Shown here piece by piece: positions 8,911 through 17,528 of a DNA stretch of 64,000 nt. The notes under the pieces were generated by a model. That model had not been told where the DNA came from and searched no databases. It saw only the letters and a program-made list of their open reading frames with translations. Position 1 is the stretch's first letter; each line of letters begins with the position of its first letter. Where the stretch lies: the NCBI GenBank assembly GCA_049306095.1, contig JBAQPU010000009.1, forward strand, positions 10,887-74,886. Reading direction: 5' to 3'. Position numbers and translations under genes: made by a program. Source of the stretch: UBA2336 sp049306095 (lineage in GTDB: Bacteria; Bacteroidota; Bacteroidia; Cytophagales; Cyclobacteriaceae).

Positions 8911-9588
8911 TTAATCCTTGAGTGACTTCCTTCTTAAATAAATGGCAATCCCATACCCAATCAACAAGGGCCCAACCAGTATGACTGACAATCCGGTAAG
9001 AATTAACAATACCGTATACGCAGCATCGTGTGGGGTTGGATTTCTTACGCCTCCCATAATGTTAAACACAACCCGGTGAAGATTCAGCGCGGTTAAGGAT
9101 GAAATAATCAGACAGATGGGCAGGAGGGTGATCACCAGTATCGTCCAGGTTTTAAGGCGCGTAAAATATTTCAAAAAATAAAACAGTAATCCCAATCGCC
9201 AGCTTGCCACAATCGCCAGGAACCAAACATTGATGGCGTTGGCCATTTCAATCGAAAAATAACGTTCCACCGGAATGGCATAAAAAATAGCGGGAAACGA
9301 GGTAAGGCCAATGAATGTAACCACTATGAAGTACGTCCATTCTTCAACCGCGAAAGGCTTTACCATCAGCCAGATGAAAAGTGCCAAAATAAAAATATAA
9401 ATCACCGACCCCAGTCCAAGGTGTTGCAACAGACGGGCGCCCGGGTCATCCCAGTAGCGACCGATACCCACAAGCCAGGTTCCAGCCAATCCAATTAAAA
9501 AATGCTTTTGTTGGAACGAAAGCATTTCTTCCCGGCTAAGCCGAAAGGTTAGTAATCGCTTTACCGTTTGTGTCATGCTCATCACCAT
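8911..9588 (-). CDS. Polytopic membrane protein of unknown function
   Basis: About 225 residues from the ATG at 9588; the frame stays open upstream to a TTG at 9642, but that extension (DERFILSFESEIQI) is not membrane-like. Five or six hydrophobic helices alternate with short basic loops, and the protein ends in RRKSLKD. I see no catalytic motif. The layout resembles Yip1-type or other uncharacterised integral membrane proteins, but I do not recognise the family. The gene converges on the DoxX gene and is divergent from the sugar dehydrogenase. Confidence 0.65.
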   Translation of the reverse strand: MVMSMTQTVKRLLTFRLSREEMLSFQQKHFLIGLAGTWLVGIGRYWDDPGARLLQHLGLGSVIYIFILALFIWLMVKPFAVEEWTYFIVVTFIGLTSFPAIFYAIPVERYFSIEMANAINVWFLAIVASWRLGLLFYFLKYFTRLKTWTILVITLLPICLIISSLTALNLHRVVFNIMGGVRNPTPHDAAYTVLLILTGLSVILVGPLLIGYGIAIYLRRKSLKD

Positions 9589-9707
9589 GATTTGAATTTC
9601 TGATTCGAACGATAAAATAAATCTTTCATCAAGGATTTTCAACAGGCCATCAGGGGAAAATGAGTGAACCTGTTTAAATGTGTATCTTTAAAATAGAATC
9701 CTGTCTA

Positions 9708-10874
9708 ATGAAAACACCCACCTTCTGCAGTTATATTCTTCTCCTGCTTTCTCCGGCTTGCACCAATTCCAACGGTAACGATGAACCTTTTGGTACATAC
9801 GAGGTTGTGAGTGCTTTTCCAATGCTATCGTTTACCCGCCCGGTCGACTTTCAGCACGCTGGCGACAACACCAACCGGATTTTTGTAGTGGAGCAGGCAG
9901 GGATCATTTCTGTGTTTCCAAATAATTCCGCTGCGGCTTCAAAAAAAACTTTCCTCGATATTCAAGACAAAGTGAATGACGGTGGCAACGAAGAAGGACT
10001 ATTGGGCCTGGCCTTTCATCCGAATTATGAAATCAACGGATACTTTTATGTGAACTACACGGCAACCGGCCCCAGGCGAACTGTTATTTCACGTTTCTCT
10101 GTGTCAACAAGCGATGCCGATGCGGCCGATGTGGCTAGTGAACAGGTTATTCTTGAATTTGATCAACCCTATAGCAACCACAACGGAGGGCAACTCTCAT
10201 TTGGGCCTGATGGCTTTTTGTACATCGCGGCAGGCGATGGTGGTTCGGGAGGTGATCCTGATGAGAACGGACAAAACCGCGCTACCCTGTTGGGAAAAAT
10301 TTTACGCATTGATGTAAACCATCAGGAGGATGGGAACAAGTACGCTATTCCTGCCGACAATCCATTTAAGAATAACACCAGCGGCTACCGCGAGGAAATT
10401 TATGCGTACGGACTGCGAAATCCATGGCGTTTTAGTTTTGATGTGCCAACCAACCGCTTGTGGGCAGGCGATGTTGGGCAAAGTGCTTTCGAGGAAATTG
10501 ACATCATCGAAAAAGGCGGCAACTATGGTTGGGATGTGATGGAAGGAAACCATTGCTTTGAGCCCTCCAGTGGTTGCAATCAATCCGGACTGAAGAAGCC
10601 CGTTTGGGAGTATGGGCGCGACCTGGGTATTTCCGTTATCGGGGGATTTGTTTATCGCGGGACAACTCTGCCACAATTGAAAGGAAAATATATTTATGCC
10701 GATTTCGGATCAGGGAGGGTTTGGGCCCTTACTGTTTCAGACATTAACAATCCCCTGAACACCGAATTATTTAAAGCCGATTTCAATATTTCTTCCTTCG
10801 GGGTTGATCAAAATAATGAACTGTACATCTGCAGTTTTGATGGCCAGATTTACAAACTGAAAAGAGCTTCGTAA
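9708..10874 (+). CDS. PQQ-dependent sugar dehydrogenase-like lipoprotein (GSDH family)
   Basis: A six-bladed beta-propeller of the glucose/sorbosone dehydrogenase family, 388 residues from the ATG at 9708. That start gives a lipoprotein signal ending in LSPAC, where Cys would be lipidated; an upstream in-frame start adds ten residues that spoil it. Recognisable strands are EEGLLGLAFHPNY, NHNGGQLSFGPDGFLYIAAGD, LLGKILRID, AYGLRNPWRFSFD and GDVGQSAFEEIDI. Family enzymes oxidise aldoses in the periplasm using calcium and PQQ. No PQQ biosynthesis genes are in the window, so the cofactor must come from elsewhere. The exact substrate cannot be predicted. Confidence 0.87.
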   Translation: MKTPTFCSYILLLLSPACTNSNGNDEPFGTYEVVSAFPMLSFTRPVDFQHAGDNTNRIFVVEQAGIISVFPNNSAAASKKTFLDIQDKVNDGGNEEGLLGLAFHPNYEINGYFYVNYTATGPRRTVISRFSVSTSDADAADVASEQVILEFDQPYSNHNGGQLSFGPDGFLYIAAGDGGSGGDPDENGQNRATLLGKILRIDVNHQEDGNKYAIPADNPFKNNTSGYREEIYAYGLRNPWRFSFDVPTNRLWAGDVGQSAFEEIDIIEKGGNYGWDVMEGNHCFEPSSGCNQSGLKKPVWEYGRDLGISVIGGFVYRGTTLPQLKGKYIYADFGSGRVWALTVSDINNPLNTELFKADFNISSFGVDQNNELYICSFDGQIYKLKRAS

Positions 10875-10915
10875 ACAGTACGCAATCTCCTTAACGCGTA
10901 TCAGGAACTTTGAGG

Positions 10916-11104
10916 CTACCGCCTGAATGGAAATAAAAAAATATTGCCGATCAGTTTGAACACGGTGTCAAGCGTGAAGCCCACAATCCTGAACGGCAAA
11001 AGCAGCAGCCAAACCAACGGAAACAAAACCAGCATCAGCAACGCTAGCGGCCAGCACACCACCAACAGCAAACACCAAAGAGAAAGGGCGATAAAAGTTT
11101 TCAT
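10916..11104 (-). CDS. Small membrane protein
   Basis: Sixty-two residues from the ATG at 11104 (MKTFIALSLW...), preferred to an upstream start that adds an acidic segment to the hydrophobic N-terminus. One long hydrophobic stretch, rich in Leu, Val and Trp (residues about 4-36), is followed by an amphipathic segment and a basic end FPFRR. There is no known motif. The composition is strongly membrane-like and unlike a random frame. Function unknown. Confidence 0.5.
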   Translation of the reverse strand: MKTFIALSLWCLLLVVCWPLALLMLVLFPLVWLLLLPFRIVGFTLDTVFKLIGNIFLFPFRR

Positions 11105-11223
11105 CGCTTCCTCCTCAGCAAAAGAATAGCCAAACAAGAAAGATGGTTTTTTGTGTTTCTTTGGAGGTACTCGCTCTCTTCTCTTTCAATTTTGAACAGC
11201 ACACTGGTCAAAAATGTACAGCC

Positions 11224-13578
11224 TTATTCCGACCGAAGGCACTTCACCGGATTTACACGGGCAGCACGAATGGCTTGCGATGCCACGGTGATCCAGGCGA
11301 TGAACAAAGCCAGTACTCCGGCAATCACAAAATACCAGGCCGTTAATTCTACATGAAAAGCAAACCGATCTAACCACTGATTGAGCATGTAATAACTAAA
11401 CGGCAATGCCAGCGCAATGGAAACCACAACCATTTTGGTAAAATCACCCGACAGTAACATAACAATGTTGGATGACGAGGAGCCCAATGCTTTTCGTATT
11501 CCGATTTCTTTCAGCCTTCGCTCGGCTGTAAACGCTGCCAATCCAAACAAGCCGAGGCATGAAATCAGAATGGCGAACAAAGCAAAGTATGACGATAAAG
11601 AAGCCACCCGCTGTTCAGCCGCATACTGTCGCGCATACTCAGCATCCTGAAAGGAATACTCGAACGCGAACCCCGGATTAAAAGAGGTGTAAAGCTTCCC
11701 TAAGGCATCCAGCGTTTCCTTTTCTTTTCCTCCTTCCAAACGAATCATTACGTTCCAGGTATTTTGCTGGTTCAGAACAAAGAACAGCGGCTTCACTTCT
11801 TCGTGCAGCGACTGAAAATGAAAGTCTTTTACCACTCCAATGATTTCCAGATCATACTCGTCCCACAGTTTTACTCTCTTCCCCACAGGATCTTTCAGTC
11901 CCATGATGCGAATTCCGGCTTCATTAAAAATAATGGCAAGCGTGTCGGTACTGTGATCTCTGGAAAAAGATCTTCCGTCAGCAAACTCTACACCCAGGGT
12001 TTCAAGCATATCGTAATTCACCCGTACATTTTCAAACAATATTAAGTCGTCAGGATTTTTTCCTTCCCAACTCAACCCGCTTGTGTTATTATTCTGACCG
12101 ATGAGTGTGTGCCCCATGCTGGAAGCGGCAACCACCCCTGGAACTGCACGGGCTTCTGTTAAAAAAGTTTCCAACGAAGCTTTAAGTTTCCCCTCAATGG
12201 GAATGCGAACCAGATTATCTTTTTTATACCCCAGGTTTTTGGTTTGAACAAACTCAATCTGCTTGTAGATGACCAGGACAGAAACAATCAGGAAAACAGA
12301 AAGAAAAAACTGGAATACTACCAACCCTTTACGTGCCCACAGCTCACCCCACGATCCCTTACGCTCACCCTTTAGTACCAGGGCCGGTTTAAAACCCGAA
12401 AGAAAAACAGCCGGATAGCTACCCGCCAATAATCCTGTAAACAGGGTAATGCCGGCTAACGATACCATCAGTTGTGGGTCGGCCAATGATAGAACCATGT
12501 GCTTATCCGTTAATACGTTAAAGGCCGGAAGCAAAATCCAAACGACAGCCACCGATACCAGCAGTGACAGCGTGGCGGTTACCATCGATTCACTGACATA
12601 CTGAATAATCAGCGACCGTCTTTGTGCTCCCACCGATTTCTTGATTCCGACTTCTTTTGCCTTGCGCGATGCCCGTGCCGTGGAGAGGTTCATGAAGTTG
12701 ATGCACGCAATGATCAGAATAAAAATTGCGATGACTGAAAACAACCTTACATACTCGATGCGTCCTCCGGCCTGCTTGCCATTCTCATAACGACCAAATA
12801 AATATCCGTCTGAAAAAGGCCTTAAAAATAACGTAACATTTGTTTGCTCGTTTTTTGATTTTACAAGATCCTTTATTTTAACTTCTACATCGTAGGCGTT
12901 GCTCCCCTCTTTCAAGATCACATACGTGGGGGGTCCGTTATTCCCCCAGTTTGTAACCCATTCGTTGTCAGTTTTGAATTCTTCGAAAGAAAGCACGAAA
13001 TCAAATTGCTGTGAAGAAGATGCCACCTTATCAAACACACCCGTTACCTGAAATGATTTTTCATGCTGAAACTCTACTGTTTTGCCCAATACGTTTACAT
13101 CGGTTGAAAAAAGTTTTTGTGCCAACTCGCGTGAGATCACAATGGATGTTTTGTCAGTCAGTACGCGGTCGGCACTGCCCTGAATGAGTGGGTAAGAAAA
13201 AATGTGAAAGAAATCTCCTCCGACATAATATCCCTTTGCCTTTACATTGTGATCGTTAACCGACAGGGTAAACGGACTGATCCAGGTGGTGGTAGCGGCA
13301 TACTCAATTTCGGGGTATTGTTCTTTCAGAGCCTCCGCTAACAACCCCGGTGTAGAGCTGGTGGTCATAACCCGGTCGGTATAATCCTGGTTCTCCATTA
13401 CCTGGAATAACCGGTTATCCTTTTCATGGAATTTATCCATCCGTATTTCATCCATCACCCATAAATAGATGAGTAATGTGCAGGCCAGGCCTGTAGATAA
13501 CCCAATCAGGTTGATCAGGAAAAACCCTTTCGCGCGTAAAATATTGCGATAAATGAGTATGAGGTTGTGTTTGAGCAT
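11224..13578 (-). CDS. ABC transporter permease, MacB/FtsX type
   Basis: 784 residues with the layout of a double FtsX permease. A first helix (residues about 18-40) is followed by a large periplasmic MacB core domain, three helices around residues 280-400 (first FtsX domain, ASRKAKEVGIKKSVGA before helix 2), a second periplasmic domain, and a C-terminal FtsX domain with RRLKEIGIRKALGSSS. These proteins transmit ATP hydrolysis mechanically to the periplasm in export or envelope-stress systems rather than carrying solutes through a pore. No ATPase gene is adjacent, so it is an orphan of the kind common in Bacteroidota. It stands about 100 bases downstream of the M28 peptidase on the same strand; co-transcription is possible. 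Confidence 0.9.
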   Translation of the reverse strand: MLKHNLILIYRNILRAKGFFLINLIGLSTGLACTLLIYLWVMDEIRMDKFHEKDNRLFQVMENQDYTDRVMTTSSTPGLLAEALKEQYPEIEYAATTTWISPFTLSVNDHNVKAKGYYVGGDFFHIFSYPLIQGSADRVLTDKTSIVISRELAQKLFSTDVNVLGKTVEFQHEKSFQVTGVFDKVASSSQQFDFVLSFEEFKTDNEWVTNWGNNGPPTYVILKEGSNAYDVEVKIKDLVKSKNEQTNVTLFLRPFSDGYLFGRYENGKQAGGRIEYVRLFSVIAIFILIIACINFMNLSTARASRKAKEVGIKKSVGAQRRSLIIQYVSESMVTATLSLLVSVAVVWILLPAFNVLTDKHMVLSLADPQLMVSLAGITLFTGLLAGSYPAVFLSGFKPALVLKGERKGSWGELWARKGLVVFQFFLSVFLIVSVLVIYKQIEFVQTKNLGYKKDNLVRIPIEGKLKASLETFLTEARAVPGVVAASSMGHTLIGQNNNTSGLSWEGKNPDDLILFENVRVNYDMLETLGVEFADGRSFSRDHSTDTLAIIFNEAGIRIMGLKDPVGKRVKLWDEYDLEIIGVVKDFHFQSLHEEVKPLFFVLNQQNTWNVMIRLEGGKEKETLDALGKLYTSFNPGFAFEYSFQDAEYARQYAAEQRVASLSSYFALFAILISCLGLFGLAAFTAERRLKEIGIRKALGSSSSNIVMLLSGDFTKMVVVSIALALPFSYYMLNQWLDRFAFHVELTAWYFVIAGVLALFIAWITVASQAIRAARVNPVKCLRSE

Positions 13579-13681
13579 GCGGCAACTTGTTAAACTATTG
13601 TCAAAGACTTGTTGCCAGATAGAATGTTGCAGGATACTTGCGATAATTTTTCACAGATCACATTTCCTTAACCAGAAAAGC

Positions 13682-15418
13682 TCATTTACCGCTATTCAAT
13701 GCATTAATAAGTTCATCTCTTTTCTGCTGAAGCTTCCCCTGCGCGTGGTTAATTTTCAATGTAACTCCTTCGGTAGAACCGCTCACCTGGATGTCAGTCA
13801 TAGTCCCGATTGCTTTCACATACCAGTCGGTCCAAACTTCCAAAATGCGTTGTTCATCGGCTTTTTTCGATCCTGCTTTGATGGCTTCTTTGCTCAGTTC
13901 AAATTCAACCGCCAGTCGTTTGTGGGCACTCGCGCTCACCTCATCTACCAACAGCAGGGTTTCGTTTTCATTTGCTGAACATAACAGGTATGCAGTGGCC
14001 AGCGCACTTACGCCTACATTCTTCATCTCTTCTGCCGATACCATGTCGATGCGGTCACGGTCGGTGTGATAAAATACATCGGTAAAGTGCCACATCAGCA
14101 AACCGGGAATTTTAGCCTGCAGAAATGGTGTGTGGTCACTTCCTCCCTCAAACGGATTGGATTGCACATTCCACCCGTTCGTTCGCGCCTGTTGATAACA
14201 GCGGTTCAACAGAAGATCGTTGAAATAATGCGGGAACATTTGCGATTCGGTTAACACGTTACCTCCCCACTCGGTATGCTTTTCTTTTCCGCGTGTCCAG
14301 ATGGCGGAAGGATCCGGCATTTTTTCGATCAGAAATGTTCCTCCTGTTTTCGAAACATCTTCGCCCACCATGTCCAGGCTCAATCCCCATTTAATTCCCC
14401 TGGCTCTTACGGCATCATCTTTAATGTACCGATCGGTTGAAATAATTTCATCGCCCCATAAAAAAGTGATGGTTCGTTGGGGAATAAATTTCTTTTGCTG
14501 AATCAGCTCGGCTGTTGTTCGCGCCATTTCTGCCAGCGTACCCACGCCTGTGGCGTTATCATTTGCTCCGGGCTCCTGCACATGCGCGCTGAAAACAAAG
14601 CGCTCATCGGGATGGGTTGTTCCCCGGGCATTGGCCACCAGTGTAAACTCATCTGCCGTATAAATTTTGGTAATAGTTTTCACGGTCACCCGCAATGTTC
14701 CTTTCGCCAACGCTGCTTTCAGTTTTTCCTTTGCCTGATACGACAACAGAATTGCCCACTTCTGCTGTTCGATGTCCTTCAACGGAATATTTTGAAACTG
14801 AATGGAGTTAACGTGCTTTTCAGGCTGATTGTATGCGGGCATTGAATAGGCCAGCACTCCAACCGCTCCCTTTTCCATGGCGATGGAATAAAGGCTTCGC
14901 GCACCCGCCTCGCCCAATACAATTTTTCCCGCTACCTCTTTCCCTTCAAAATCCTGCTTGGTACCCTGGCCTACGTCAATCACTTCTGCGGTAACGCCTT
15001 CTTCAGGTGTACTGGCTGAATTAACGGCCATCATGTTGTGGTTGGTAGCATACATGAGAATGGGCGTGGCCTCTCCTGCTATAGTAAGCGATGCCGAAAC
15101 CGGTTCCCAGGTTGGGCGTCTCATTTTCCGTGTTTCAATACGATAGGTTAGCGGCCCGTCTGCTTCTCCTGTTACTTCTTTTTTAAAACCGGCCTGCTGA
15201 AGAATTTTTTCTACGTACTCAATGCTTTCATTAAAACCCGTATTACCCGCCAGTCGCCAACGAGGCTCAACAAATTTCACGGTTTCAAAGGCATCGTTCG
15301 CCCGAAAAGTATTTCGCAGGTTTATAAAGTGTTGCTCAAAAGGAGGGTCAGATTTTTTTTGAGCATAGCCACCGAGTGCAACCGCGACCAGGAGAATAAG
15401 GGTAAAAAACTTTTTCAT
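13682..15418 (-). CDS. M28 family zinc aminopeptidase with PA domain
   Basis: 578 residues from the ATG at 15418, which gives a clean signal peptide (MKKFFTLILLVAVALGGYAQ); longer versions would overlap the next gene. Residues about 110-250 form a protease-associated insert domain. The M28 zinc site is complete: H279 and D287 (SAHVQEPGANDN), catalytic/bridging D323-E324 (WGDE), D349 (LDMVGED) and H429 (EGGSDHTPF). Family enzymes are exported exopeptidases that release N-terminal residues; nutrient peptide turnover in the periplasm or outside is the likely role. No T9SS sorting tail is visible, so export beyond the periplasm is uncertain. Confidence 0.9.
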   Translation of the reverse strand: MKKFFTLILLVAVALGGYAQKKSDPPFEQHFINLRNTFRANDAFETVKFVEPRWRLAGNTGFNESIEYVEKILQQAGFKKEVTGEADGPLTYRIETRKMRRPTWEPVSASLTIAGEATPILMYATNHNMMAVNSASTPEEGVTAEVIDVGQGTKQDFEGKEVAGKIVLGEAGARSLYSIAMEKGAVGVLAYSMPAYNQPEKHVNSIQFQNIPLKDIEQQKWAILLSYQAKEKLKAALAKGTLRVTVKTITKIYTADEFTLVANARGTTHPDERFVFSAHVQEPGANDNATGVGTLAEMARTTAELIQQKKFIPQRTITFLWGDEIISTDRYIKDDAVRARGIKWGLSLDMVGEDVSKTGGTFLIEKMPDPSAIWTRGKEKHTEWGGNVLTESQMFPHYFNDLLLNRCYQQARTNGWNVQSNPFEGGSDHTPFLQAKIPGLLMWHFTDVFYHTDRDRIDMVSAEEMKNVGVSALATAYLLCSANENETLLLVDEVSASAHKRLAVEFELSKEAIKAGSKKADEQRILEVWTDWYVKAIGTMTDIQVSGSTEGVTLKINHAQGKLQQKRDELINALNSGK

Positions 15419-15464
15419 GCTTTCATTCACAGTTATTTCTACCAATGTACGAGGTGCTTCCACG

Positions 15465-15848
15465 TTACTCTTCTTCATAAAATTCTTTTAACGATCCAAA
15501 GTAAATATTGTTCCACCCATCGGAAATATCAGTAAAATCATCATCCGGAATGTTGGTGTGCCGCAACTCAACGGAGGTTCCGTGATCGTGTACATGAAGC
15601 TTCATGGTAACAATGGATGCCTCCGGCTGATCGCCAAAATACCACTGTTGCACAATTTTTTTACCGGGTTCAAACTCCAGGTTTTTTCCAACAATGCTGC
15701 CATCCCATAATGAAAATTCCGTTCCGGGTTCTGCTTTCATTTCAGCTTTGTCGCCCGACCATAAATGAATGGTTGCCTCATTGGTTAACGCCAGGTACAC
15801 ATCTTCCGGTGGGGCCGGAATGATATAGTATTTTTTAAAGTCTTTCAT
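15465..15848 (-). CDS. AHSA1/SRPBCC domain protein
   Basis: 127 residues of a single START/Bet v1-like helix-grip domain: an N-terminal strand KKYYIIPAPPEDVYLALTN, the Trp-containing turn IHLWSGDKAEM, strand pairs through the middle and a C-terminal helix DGWNNIYFGSLKEF, as in AHSA1 proteins. Such domains bind hydrophobic ligands; bacterial members rarely have known partners. The gene lies 46 bases upstream of the M28 peptidase on the same strand. Its start codon sits on the -33 element proposed for the divergent DedA gene. Confidence 0.85.
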   Translation of the reverse strand: MKDFKKYYIIPAPPEDVYLALTNEATIHLWSGDKAEMKAEPGTEFSLWDGSIVGKNLEFEPGKKIVQQWYFGDQPEASIVTMKLHVHDHGTSVELRHTNIPDDDFTDISDGWNNIYFGSLKEFYEEE

Positions 15849-15876
15849 TTGTTGCTAAGATACTTGATTACTTTTG
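15848..15876 (+). promoter_or_regulatory. Bacteroidetes-type promoter, TTTG-N17-TACTTTTG, for the DedA gene
   Basis: TTTG at 15848-15851 and TACTTTTG at 15869-15876. Transcription near 15883 would leave about 18 bases before ATG 15901. It would exclude an in-frame upstream start at 15874, which lies inside the -7 box. Confidence 0.55.
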
Positions 15877-15900
15877 CCGTGCCTATTGGCCACCTCGAAT

Positions 15901-16560
15901 ATGATTGAATTGATAAAATCGCTTGTTGACTTTGTTTTGCACATCGATCAGCACCTGGTAGAAATTGTGAACGACTATCAGACCTGGACATACCTCATTC
16001 TTTTTCTGATCATTTTTGCCGAAACAGGATTGGTGGTAACACCCATTTTACCGGGCGACTCGTTGCTGTTTGCAACTGGCGCTGTTATTGCAAAACCCGA
16101 AACCGGTTTGAGCATTTTGGTGATGATGGGATTGTTGATGATCGCTGCCATTTTGGGCGACCTCGTTAATTATCATATTGGAAAATACGTTGGGCCGAAG
16201 GCTTTCAGCGGGCATTACAAATTTTTGAAAGTCGAATACCTGAACAAGACTCATGAATTTTATGAAAAACACGGTGGTAAAACCATTATTTACGCCCGCT
16301 TTATTCCCATTGTGCGAACCTTTGCCCCTTTTGTAGCGGGGATTGGAACCATGAGTTATACCCGGTTTGCAACCTTTAATGTTGTGGGCGGCATTGCCTG
16401 GGTGTCAAGCTTTCTGTTACTAGGATTTTTCTTTGGCAGCCTTCCGGTGGTCAAAGATAATTTTACCCTCGTCATCTTTCTGATCATCCTTGTGTCCATC
16501 CTTCCTGCCATTATTGAAGTATGGAAATCGAAGTGGAAAAGTAGAAACCTTCAAAAATAG
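15901..16560 (+). CDS. DedA/VTT-domain membrane protein
   Basis: 219 residues with the DedA signature: FAETGLVVTPILPGDSLLF (conserved E, TG, P and LPG-S), the reentrant-loop region GDLVNYHIGKYVG, a KHGGKTIIYARFIPIVRTFAPFVAGIG motif whose Arg residues are essential in the family, and three further helices. DedA proteins belong to the undecaprenyl-phosphate/lipid flippase superfamily and help keep envelope integrity and proton motive force. The start at 15901 is chosen over 15874 because the earlier codon lies in the promoter. Confidence 0.92.
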   Translation: MIELIKSLVDFVLHIDQHLVEIVNDYQTWTYLILFLIIFAETGLVVTPILPGDSLLFATGAVIAKPETGLSILVMMGLLMIAAILGDLVNYHIGKYVGPKAFSGHYKFLKVEYLNKTHEFYEKHGGKTIIYARFIPIVRTFAPFVAGIGTMSYTRFATFNVVGGIAWVSSFLLLGFFFGSLPVVKDNFTLVIFLIILVSILPAIIEVWKSKWKSRNLQK

Positions 16561-16568
16561 TAAAAGTC

Positions 16569-16612
16569 ATTCCGGCCTTGAGCCGGAATCTGTAAAGAGC
16601 ATCGAAGCTCTT
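16569..16612. repeat. Two adjacent hairpins between convergent genes
   Basis: ATTCCGGC (16569-16576) pairs with GCCGGAAT (16582-16589) across the loop CTTGA, then AAGAGC (16595-16600) pairs with GCTCTT (16607-16612). The first resembles a dispersed repeat found between Bacteroidota genes. They lie between the ends of the DedA gene and yicC and could act as a bidirectional transcription barrier, but no T-tract of note follows either. Confidence 0.5.
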
Positions 16613-16618
16613 CATTAT

Positions 16619-17494
16619 CTACAGAACATTGTTTAACTGCTCTTTAATTTTCTCCAGCTCTTCCTTCATCAGCACAACGTGTTTTTGAATTTCCGCATCG
16701 TTGGCTTTTGAACCAATGGTGTTGATTTCACGGCCGATCTCCTGTGAGATGAAACTTAATTTCTTCCCGCCCGATTGCGCCTCGCTTACAACCTGTAAAA
16801 AATAATCAAGATGGGTTTTCAGGCGCACCCTTTCTTCATGGATGTCCAACTTCTCGATGTAAAAAATAATTTCCTGCTCTAACCGGTTTGTGTCGTATCC
16901 TTCTTCACCCAAAAAAGCGATGACATTGCCTTTTAATTTTTCCCGGATTCGTTCCACCCGTTTCGGGTCAAGCACTTCTACTTTTTTAAGCGCTGTGCCG
17001 ATGGACTGGATATACTCACGAAATTTTCCTTCCAGGGTTTTTCCCTCTGTTTTTCTGAACTCTTCACACCCCGAAATCGCCTGAAGAATAACGCGCTTCA
17101 CTACACTCCAATCCTCCTCGTTGTCTTCTTCCGGCTTGCTTTGAATAACATCCGGGGAGTTTAGTGCTGCCTCAAAAAGGCTTTCGTGAGAGGCGTTCAC
17201 CTTGTCGGCCAATTTTTTTAACCGGCTATAGTACGCCAGAAAGAGATCTTCATTATAAGTTTGTTTCACTTCCTGCTGGCCATAGCGCTGGTATTCAATG
17301 TTGAAGGAAATCTTACCGCGCTCTAATTTTTCGCTGATCAGGTTTCGTACTTCCAGTTCTTTATCTGAAAATGCTTTTGGCAGACGTAATCCCAAATCCA
17401 GAAATTTAGAATTCAGACTTCTGATTTCCACTGTTATTTGTTGTTGACCATCATCGTGGTTTGCCTGGCCGAAACCCGTCATCGACTTTATCAT
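16619..17494 (-). CDS. yicC: YicC/YloC family endoribonuclease
   Basis: 291 residues beginning MIKSMTGFGQA, the hallmark N-terminus of YicC, followed by EIRSLNSKFLDLGLRLP. The C-terminal DUF1732 part reads RLKTHLDYFLQ, then GKKLSFISQEIGREINTIGSKAND and MKEELEKIKEQLNNVL. In other bacteria YicC is a ring-shaped RNase acting with other nucleases on small RNAs and mRNA. Length and motifs are typical. It lies 34 bases downstream of the propeller/barrel gene on the same strand, so it may be co-transcribed. Confidence 0.95.
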   Translation of the reverse strand: MIKSMTGFGQANHDDGQQQITVEIRSLNSKFLDLGLRLPKAFSDKELEVRNLISEKLERGKISFNIEYQRYGQQEVKQTYNEDLFLAYYSRLKKLADKVNASHESLFEAALNSPDVIQSKPEEDNEEDWSVVKRVILQAISGCEEFRKTEGKTLEGKFREYIQSIGTALKKVEVLDPKRVERIREKLKGNVIAFLGEEGYDTNRLEQEIIFYIEKLDIHEERVRLKTHLDYFLQVVSEAQSGGKKLSFISQEIGREINTIGSKANDAEIQKHVVLMKEELEKIKEQLNNVL

Positions 17495-17528
17495 ACAGAA
17501 AATTTACAGGGGGGAAATTACAACCTTT